Below are positions 56,170-64,000 of a stretch of 64,000 bases of DNA, piece after piece. Under the pieces are notes generated by a model. That model searched no databases, was not told the DNA's origin, and saw only the letters and a program-made list of their open reading frames with translations. Origin of the DNA: Sipunculus nudus (lineage: Eukaryota; Annelida; Sipuncula; Golfingiida; Sipunculidae); NCBI GenBank assembly GCA_026874595.1, contig CM049322.1, forward strand, positions 38,543,340 to 38,607,339. Direction: 5' to 3'. A program made the translations under genes and the position numbers. The first letter of the stretch is position 1, and each line of letters starts with the position of its first letter.

Positions 56170-57233
56170 CCACTTTTTTATTTATTTTCAATAAACATTG
56201 CACAGTTCCATCATGGTGATGAGTGATCCCCTGCTATACTTCAGTTAAAAATGGTAACCTTAAATAGCGTCGTATCGCGACGTACGAGTGATGTTATTAG
56301 ACTGATGTACACAAATGTACCGGGCATTTGCCAGATCTGACGCCGTTAATGCCGGTTTCCGGAAAATCGCAAGAAGTCTTTTTGTGCATGATCGGACGTC
56401 CCACAATGCCCCTCGTCAGGATTTCCTGCACATGTCTTAAAACGGCTTTTTCACGACAGTGAAGGAAATCATTGAAAACTAAGGCAAAACCCGCGCCATT
56501 TTAAGACCTGCTTAAAAGGAAAAAAATAAATAAGATAAAATACAACGAAGAAGTTTAAAAATACAGAGTTGTCCAAAAGTAGCTGGCTGCAGACACTTTT
56601 ATTGATATACGGCAGCACGTTTAACTTAAGTCTGCATATAAAGCTACCCTGGTAACAAGCCATCATTTTATCTCTGTGAGATCCATGTTTGAAGATGCGC
56701 TTTCACCTACCTTTTGAAAAAGAATTTATGTGATTGCTGGCTTCCTCTCTGTATATATTGATGATCAAGGGGTAATTTTGGTTGTGAAAAGTTCTTATAA
56801 GGCCTTAGTGAAGGAAGTGTGAACTTGTTTAGCAACAACATGTTTGTAAACACAGAAATGTTGACAAACGGGAAAACTGTAACCTAAGGTGGTAGGTTGC
56901 ATATATGCGGAGGTAGAAATAGAAAGGCCACTTGTTGCAAAACGCCATTTGCAAAGCGCTGGCTGATCTGACTAGCTGCCGCATGCCCTTGTTGAATTTG
57001 TTTTGATTATTTTCAAGAGCTTCAAGAGATTTATAGTTTCAGTTTATAAAGGTCAGATAAATGATAATTTAACTCTAGTTTTCTCACATGGATTTTGTGT
57101 AACCCCATTCAGAAATATTGTCCACCTATATTGTACACCTTTATTTTAAATAGAAAGATAGTCGGAGTCTGCATGCCTCCGCCACGCTCTTAATCCAACG
57201 CCCCTGTCATGTCACGGTTGAAAACACATGTAA
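56170..57233 (+). repeat. 1.1-kb repeat, family I (copy 2)
   Basis: Directly abuts copy 1 in the same orientation and follows it from TTTATTTTCAATAAACATTG to ACACATGTAAAAAG. It has about 90 bases (CACCTACCTTTTGAAAAAGA to TGTATATATTGATGATC) that copy 1 lacks, and lacks the GGGCCCCCACATA segment. The two are therefore diverged relatives, not a recent exact duplication. Confidence 0.85.
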
Positions 57234-57448
57234 AAAGTGCACTAGAAGAAATCGACTTTTAATACCGATAAATACCTCTGTCATTCGATGGGAATAAATC
57301 GTCAAATGTCACAATGTAAAATAACTCTTTGAATTGAAAACAAAATGTTATCGTGGACTATAGAATTTTTCAACATTCTGTGAAGTGTTGCTTAGGTGTT
57401 TTTTTTCTAACCTTCCGTGACGTTTCAACAAAATCCGCTCACAACTAT

Positions 57449-57450
57449 AA

Positions 57451-57504
<54 letters not shown>
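57449..57504. repeat. (AAT)n microsatellite
   Basis: Trinucleotide run. Its isoleucine/asparagine/leucine frames are artefacts. Confidence 0.95.
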
Positions 57505-57505
<1 letters not shown>

Positions 57506-58341
57506 TTTTATTGCTTAAAGTTTCCAACAGACGAGACAACAAAGGGATAACATAATGTAATCAATATATACATTTAACTGTATTACATTTTATCTGCATG
57601 ATGAAAACGTGTCTCTCATAAAAATCAGAGATATAAACAATACTTTCTCCCCACAGCATCCCCAGTTAACCTTTTTTAAAAGATGACGTCATTTCAAGTC
57701 TTGGAAACATTTTAAGTGTAGAGAAATGAAGACACAGCTATTTTTGATCAGGACATTAAAGTGAAAAATACTTATGTTGGGTAAAAATAATAACCTGATC
57801 CGACAGTAATTTTATATTAATAATTCGTTATTATCGCCCAGTGTCTATATTCTCTGTTCTTTCAGGCAGAAAGGGTCTAATTGTGAAACCATTTTCGTCA
57901 GTGAAGTACGTGGTCGCGGAATTAAAGCGCAAAAACTTCACTTGAGTGCCACGAAATTGAAGGCGACTTCCGTATCAATCCGCCGAAAATTGCTTTAATC
58001 GAGACTGTAGTGAACTGATTATCACAATTTAATGGAGATTAAGATTGAATCAAGGTTACCAAGTTTTTGTCAAATGGTTGTCTGTATCACGTGATCTCCC
58101 ACCCAAGTATATTAATTTCTTTTAATTATATTTTATTGATATAAATGAAGTCACAATAAAACAGAATGAATATTTCCTCTCTCAATAAATGTTAGCTATT
58201 TGCTGAAATTCCTATTTTCTTTCAATTATGCACAAGAATGTACGATAAAAGTTTTGAGGTTTCGTAGTTCGAGTTCCGTAGTTAAATATTAAATTGTAGC
58301 TTTAAAGGTAGGGGATAGGGTGGTTAAGGTTTTAGGCCTAA
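57505..58341. other. No gene; weak splice-like pair
   Basis: Non-coding. TCTGTTCTTTCAG ends at 57865 and GTACGTGG starts at 57906, enclosing 40 bases open in two frames; this is too little to call an exon. TCACGTGA lies at 58087-58094. Confidence 0.5.
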
Positions 58342-58674
58342 GGCCAAAATAAAAAAAGTATGGTTCTCAGGCACTTTTTTTCAGAAATCAATGCGGGCGG
58401 GCGCTTTTTTTTTTAAATTTTTTGGTATGTTTCGATAAAAATGTCAAATGATAAGGGAAAAGCATAAAAATAACAGTTTTATTTTGCTAAATAAGTAAAA
58501 GCACTACAAAACAAAGGAAATTGTATGGTTTTATCTTCTTGAAAGAAATGTCGGAGCGGCAGCAGCTCAAAATTGGAAAGTTTTTATTGAAAATCAAAAT
58601 AAAAAGTTTTGATGCGGGGGTTTAAAATTGATGCAGGCGGTGCCTGAGAACCATACCTTTAATTTTTTTTGGCC
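58342..58674. mobile_element. Family G inverted-repeat element (copy 2, intact)
   Basis: 333 bp with imperfect terminal inverted repeats of about 35 bp (GGCCAAAATAAAAAAAGTAT, then GGTTCTCAGGCA on the left; TGCCTGAGAACCATACC, then TTTTTTTTGGCC on the right). It is flanked by TAA at 58339-58341 and 58675-58677, a 3-bp duplication as in PIF/Harbinger-type MITEs. The interior is T-rich, then A-rich, without coding capacity. Confidence 0.85.
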
Positions 58675-58738
58675 TAAGTCTGGACTTCTTGATTCTTTTG
58701 AATGCAGAGGGTAATCTTTAGTATAAATAAAAACAATA

Positions 58739-58755
58739 ATAATTATTATAATAAT

Positions 58756-58817
<62 letters not shown>
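58739..58817. repeat. (AAT)n microsatellite
   Basis: Long AAT/TAA run; poly-asparagine and poly-isoleucine frames are artefacts. Confidence 0.95.
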
Positions 58818-58818
<1 letters not shown>

Positions 58819-58945
58819 GATAATGATAAAAATCACTTTAAAAATTATAAAAATAATCCACGGTCGTGTTTCGCGCACAAACGACTTTGAATTTCGAGGT
58901 AATATAATAGTGTTTAGACTCAGTTTTGGAATGACGATAAAGCCA

Positions 58946-59085
58946 GTACCCGCAGGTGCGGTGTACCAAGCCTAGTCGACGATTCCATAATCATGTGCTT
59001 TACCGCCCTGTTTGGTAGTCCAAATTCATAACGGGAATAATTTGCACTTGGTTAAGCTAGCATTAAAATAGATCTGGTAACCTTA
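58946..59085 (+). mobile_element. SINE family B, 3' part (copy 5)
   Basis: ACCCGCAGGTGCGGTG, TACCGCCCTGTTTGGTAGTC, GGTTAAGCTAGCATTAAAAT and CTGGTAACC correspond to the 3' half of the 7126 and 16788 copies. The head is absent. Confidence 0.6.
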
Positions 59086-60010
59086 TACATAACTTAATGA
59101 AATAAATAATAAAAAAAATAAACACGACGTACACCTGTATACATAGTTTATATTTATAACAGTCAAAATTTAATGGTAAAATTGGTATTCTTTTCCATAC
59201 CTCATGAACATGGGTTACATTTCATGAATCCATAGGTGGCATTATCTAAATATAGCCTAGTAGACTGTAGGCATATTATTTTGCTTAATGAAAGGTTCGT
59301 CTGGGCGGAGACATTCTTCAGAATCATTTTCTAAATTAACATTATTCCTGTAAATCCATCAATTCCTCTAAAGGAACCATCAGTATTATTTTCTGTACAA
59401 TTTCATCATCAATTTGAGGATAATAGTATCGTCAATCAAATAAGTGCTCATATTTATCAGATATAATAATTTATTAATCATATCATCATTTCAAAGAGAA
59501 TATAATTATCTTTCATGGTTTAATTGTTACTGTGTTAAAAAAGGTCAGTAACTATCTGAAGTATTGAATTGGATATAGTTGTCCTAGTTAGCAGTAATTG
59601 AAAGATTAAAAACGAGAATAGCGCCAGTAATAAATGAAAAGAAACAGTTTAAACCATATTCCCTTAGAAATTTGAATTGTTGGGGTAATAGGTAGCAGCT
59701 GATTCATTACCAGAATTTCAGCAATAACTCCGCCTCAAGCTTCTAATTAGCCAATCACAGTGTATTACAGTAGTATCATGTATCTTAAGTAAGATAATGT
59801 ATGTCAGTTATGTAAGAGATCTTAGTTTCATCTTATAATGTATCACACACGCATACCCTTGCATTTATAACATACTTTTTATGCTGATGTTGTCAACATA
59901 ACCATTATCATTTCTATTGCTTAATTAATTATCTTATCTTATCTTATCTTATCTTATCTTGTCTTTCTAGAATTTCAGCAATACCCCTTGCATTTACACC
60001 ATGGGAAAGT
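59086..60010. other. No gene; (ATCTT)6 at 59931-59960
   Basis: AT-rich non-coding DNA containing a perfect pentanucleotide microsatellite, six units of ATCTT. Confidence 0.7.
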
Positions 60011-60475
60011 CCCTTAAAGGGGCCCAATCACCCATCTGACCTTTATAAACCAAAGGTAACCCCTTGGAGCTTTCATAATAATAGGCCAGAAAACATGGAT
60101 ATCAGCGCACACAGGCTGCTTGTTTTGTTTATATCAACATGTTTATAATTTGTGGGGGCCCGCCAAAATAATCAAAACAAATTCAACAAGGGCATATGGC
60201 AGCACGTCAGATAAGTCAGAGCTTCGAAATGGCGTTTTGGTACAAGTGACCTTTCTACCTCCGCATATATGCAACATTCCACCTTAGGTTACATGTTTTT
60301 CCCGTTAGTCGACATTGCTGTGTTTACAAACATGTTGTTGCTAAACAAGTTCACACTTCCTTCACTAAGGCCTAATAAGAACTTTTCACAACCAAAATTA
60401 CACATAGGTCATCAATATATACAGAGAGGAAGCCAGCAATAACATAAATTCTTTTTCAAAAGGTAGGTGAATGGG
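60011..60475 (-). repeat. 1.1-kb repeat, family I (copy 3, inverted, partial)
   Basis: The reverse complement of parts of copies 1 and 2: CATCTGACCTTTATAAAC, GTGGGGGCCCGCCAAAATAA, TTCTACCTCCGCATATATGC, AAACATGTTGTTGCTAAACA, AGAGAGGAAGCCAGCAATAA and TTTTTCAAAAGGTAGGTGAA. It keeps both segments that copies 1 and 2 each lost. The outer edge TTAAAGGGGCCCAATCACCC is repeated, inverted, at 22711, so it is probably a transposon terminus. Confidence 0.8.
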
Positions 60476-60910
60476 TACCTAAAACTTTATCTACCTTCCT
60501 GTAATTGAAACTATTTCTATAATCCTTCGTTAGGTGGCGATCCAATCTACGCACTTTTGAGTAGCAAAAGTAGATGACTTTGAACAAATACCTGATCCTG
60601 CAAAATAAGATAGGAAAAGAAAATCACTTGAAATAGGAAGTCTATGTAACCTTAAGCAGGACACGTAAGAGGTTCAAACGACATATATGTCTGGCGATGT
60701 CTAAACGCTCGGAGAATCAATGAGAGACGAATACCCTGTGACGTGGCGTTTTCCTTGTACACACACACGCCGCAAGGGGACATGCATAAATGCAAGATTT
60801 ACAGATACTGGTTTCAAATAGCCGACATAGTATATAATCTGATATCACTTACGGTATAACTCTCCTCTAAGTTGTCTTTATCTGTCTTCAAATCCTTACA
60901 GTAACTAGAA
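60476..60910. other. No gene seen
   Basis: Non-coding; no repeat recognised. Confidence 0.5.
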
Positions 60911-61250
60911 TTCTGCATTCCAAGGAATGCAAAGCTCCGGCAATGTGGGGATCCCTTTTGCAGGATGCTCCCCAACCCGTATTAACATTCCTTATTCAGC
61001 CAATATATCCGGATTCATTCGTGCATAAGTGACTGTACATTAGTAAATATTACTAAACCACGTTCTTATACCCGGATCATATGCCAGATCCACACCATAA
61101 TCTAATTGGTTCGTCATCTACGAAATGGCCTGAAAATTTGATAAAATTACGCTCATGATGGCATCAGTTATCACACAAAAACATAGACAGATACACATAC
61201 ACGAACAATAATGAGCGAATATACCCGCCTGGCGGAGGAAATAAATATGA
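60911..61250 (+). mobile_element. Dispersed repeat, family D (copy 5)
   Basis: Left end TTCTGCATTCCAAGGAATGC, then GGATTCATTCGTGCATAAGT, GACTGTACAT, ATGCCAGATCCACACCATAA, ACACATACACGAACAATAAT and ATACCCGCCTGGCGGAGGAA. It carries an extra GGGGATCC segment near the left end. Confidence 0.7.
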
Positions 61251-61766
61251 TAAACGAACAGGAGAGAGACGAAGAACAATGGCGCGGTAAACCAGTCAAG
61301 TTGTCTGATATGTCATTTAGAACAATAATTTCCTAAATCTTCTTATTTTTGGCCGAGGTTTTCTGTTAAGACAGTCGTGTCTAGTCATTCCGTCTGAACT
61401 GATTAAGATATGGCACCAAGAGGATAGTCAAAATGAAATCCGAAGGCCGAAAAATAAGAAAACTACCATTCATTTACAGATATTATTCAACACGGTGGCT
61501 ATTTATAAGACGTGTCGCGTGATTGTATGGACGACACAGACGCCTTGTCTCCATAAACACGGCCCCAAATAAATACAGAACGTCCCGGAAACTTGACAAG
61601 GCCGGGAGTGTGTATTGATAAAGACTACTCCATAGTACACAGCACAAAAGACTTAAATGATTCATGTAGATACGCCATGTCTCTCGGGGATTCATTCTCA
61701 GTTGTGTCACCACACAATGTTATTGACATGAATTGTCTGTACCATGACATTATCGGATATTTAATA

Positions 61767-61770
<4 letters not shown>

Positions 61771-61819
<49 letters not shown>
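61771..61819. repeat. (GA)n microsatellite
   Basis: GA run; arginine/glutamate frames across it are artefacts. Confidence 0.95.
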
Positions 61820-61822
<3 letters not shown>

Positions 61823-64000
61823 GAAACATACCACATTAATCTAAATTTAGAAGCATTCTGCATTTTTGTTCTTTCACTTATATTGGAGCAGTTGCACTAT
61901 CACCGATTTCGCGAACGAAATTCCTATGACACTAATCTGGGTTTACGTAAGCCTTGCATAATACAGATGACTGTTCATGCAATTTGTCCAGGTTTGAAAA
62001 AAATACGTATTAGAGCTGAAGGTGGTGGCCCTAATCGACTGTCACGCAACTCCTCCATGGACACGCCTCGGAAATGTCTCTTAATCTGGTCGGGAACGAC
62101 ACCAAGTGTGTCCAAAGGTAATCCATATTTTCCCCCGATAAAACCTAAGGAATTTGGCTTTATTCTCCTAGGGGTCTACAGCAGCGCCATTTTGTCAGAA
62201 CCTCGGCCCATGTAAAATCGAACAATGAAAAAACTGTCCCGCACAAACCTGGTTCTAACCCAAAGAAGGAACGGATAATAGTCTAGTAAACATTAGAAGA
62301 GAATATAACCCCTTACTACGATGTAACACTGAAAACAGAATTCATCAGTTAAATTAAATTCATATCCATAATGCAGATACCTATTAAATAAAGCCCAACT
62401 GTCATCTTCGTCTTTGTTAAGTAATATTAAAATACACAATTCTATAGAAGTTTGAAGATTTCAAACCATATCACGCCAAATCTGCAATTTCCTTGAATCA
62501 AATTCACATTACAAAGACATATAACGTTCTAGGAAAGGGTAATGGGACTGTAAATAAAACAGTTTACAATTTCTAAGTTGAGATCATCTCTTTAAAGGTC
62601 AAATTCAAAACGAGATATATAATACAAGTAGCAGGTTTATTGTAGACCAAAGCTGATGTAAATTATGAGGAACTGAGTATTATTTTCAGATTACTCCGAC
62701 AGCGTTCTTAAACTTCGATCATTTTCATCCGTTACACTGCAGTTTCCACTCGTCCTCTGTCTGTGTTTAATCAAGCTTTTATCGCCATTAAGAGCTCATA
62801 TTCCGAAGTTTATTTTATAAAACTAAGCCCAATAGTTTGTTGGTTCGGTTACCTTATTACATGAGTATTGAAAATCCGATGTATTTTCAGTTTGTTGTAT
62901 CGTTGATGTTATTGAACGAGGATAACAGCAACCATGCGACAAATGTGCTAGTTTATGCCTTCTCTTGTGAACAAACAAACCAATACGAACTCACAGAGAT
63001 GAGAACATTTATTTATTTATTTTTTTTTAAATGAGACTCACTGTCATACATATATCAAACCTGACGAAATCAGATGAAAAAGGAACTTCTCCTTCGCTTC
63101 ATGAGGAGATAGCTCTGCGGGGATGAGAAGCTATCCCAAATAAAACTGCAACTTATTTATTATTCATTATTAGTGTCTCATGACCACCAACTAATCTTAC
63201 GATTTCAATAAATCACAAAACAATGGCCTTTATAAATGACTTTAGAATATCCCCTACGCATGTTTAATGAGTTCTAGATTAGCCTTCATTTAAAAAGTCG
63301 GACAGTGAACTTACTTAGTTCCGTTCCTTTGTATTACGCTCACGTTTAGGAGTCGACGCCAGTTTATTTGAATGATATTTTGCCACATGACTAGACTTAT
63401 AAACTGAAAAAAAAGACCTATGCACAGTTATAATTAATGGCATCCATGTGTAAAGAGGGTGTTTATTATGATGCATACCAAAGTAGTTATTTATATATGA
63501 CTTTGTTATTTGAAAATTCCTAACATTAATTATTAATTCAACAAAGCTTTTCGGTTGACTCAACATACTGAATAAACATTCTGACATTAAAAATGTGTAT
63601 ATAGTTCAGTTAAAAGTACAAATCCCCAGGAAATGAAACATATTTTTGCTAAAACGAGGGAATATATATGGTTTACTTTCTAAATATTTGCACATGGGTT
63701 GAGCAGGGGCGTAGCAAGTATTTATGGAAGGAGGGTGTCGCACTATGGGGGAGGGGAGATGCAACAAACCGGCTGGCCAAGAGTTATACATACATACATA
63801 CATACATATCTATTAGAAGCAGCTGAAAACTTCAATGACTGTGTAATATTTTAAGACTCAAAACAAGAGAAAAGGTTCATTTATCAATCATTTGGGGATA
63901 AGGTTGCTTTCTATGTATTAATTAATACCTGCAGATAAAAGAATATACAGTTATGAAAGTCGATTGTTACATGTATCTGTTTATAATGCGCAGGCATTCT
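61820..64000. other. No gene; transposon-like end near 63705
   Basis: The frame at about 61883-62215 has no recognisable domain and I do not accept it. GCAGGGGCGTAGCAAG at 63704-63719 resembles DNA-transposon termini of the CAGGGGCGTAGC type, but no partner end is visible. (ACAT)n lies at about 63788-63807. Confidence 0.5.

Noticed and set aside
57353-58890. Poly-isoleucine, poly-leucine and poly-asparagine frames
   Set aside because: Products of (AAT)n microsatellites.
61883-62215. 110-codon open frame
   Set aside because: No recognisable domain, no splice or poly(A) context; length is compatible with chance.
1-64000. CRISPR arrays, bacterial operons, phage or viral genes
   Set aside because: No regularly spaced palindromic repeats with unique spacers, no ribosome-binding-site gene series, and no viral protein frames; the DNA is eukaryotic in character.

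Overview
This window is animal nuclear DNA. It is AT-rich, almost free of long open reading frames, and crowded with microsatellites, minisatellites, tRNA-derived SINEs and short inverted-repeat transposons. The one clear gene encodes a neuropeptide receptor of the protostome sex-peptide/myoinhibitory-peptide receptor type. Together with the repeat style (tRNA-headed SINEs, (CT)n, (TA)n and long poly-G/C tracts), this suggests a lophotrochozoan, most likely a mollusc. That assignment is inference; no species-diagnostic sequence is present.

The gene lies at 46053-47267 on the + strand. It is an uninterrupted 404-residue seven-transmembrane receptor with SPR-family signatures: a QRY motif in place of DRY, VEMP in TM6, and a YPINFFIYCGMSRQF ending. 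Two small upstream ORFs precede its start, and an AATAAA lies about 1 kb downstream. About 2.5 kb upstream is a possible spliced exon (43432 onward) with a short open frame; its link to the receptor or to another gene is unproven. I see no other coding region. The other longish open frames fall in low-complexity DNA or read like chance ORFs. No transposase or reverse transcriptase is visible, so all the mobile elements look non-autonomous.

Repeat layout: 1.6-2.4 kb, a CT-rich locus with a 25-bp minisatellite. 3.4-18 kb, three tRNA-like SINE families (called A, B and C here; A appears further right) and a fourth dispersed family (D), plus a 30-bp and a 228-bp tandem repeat. 19.6-26.3 kb, two TATCG-rich hAT-like elements, a degenerate GATTC-rich region, and a nested pair of inverted-repeat elements, one inserted into the other with a TAA duplication. 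26.7-27.06 kb, a composite (CT)n-(TA)n block. 28-43 kb, mostly plain non-coding DNA with scattered repeats. 49-54 kb, duplicated segments, a 31-bp tandem array, SINEs and C-rich elements. 55.0-57.2 kb, two adjacent copies of a 1.1-kb repeat, with a third, inverted copy at 60 kb. 58.3-58.7 kb, an intact copy of the outer element of the nested pair, which serves as its empty-site reference.

Nothing here forms a multi-gene pathway. The observations most worth following are the nested transposons, the apparent one-strand orientation of the SINE-like families, and the excess of TCACGTGA octamers.
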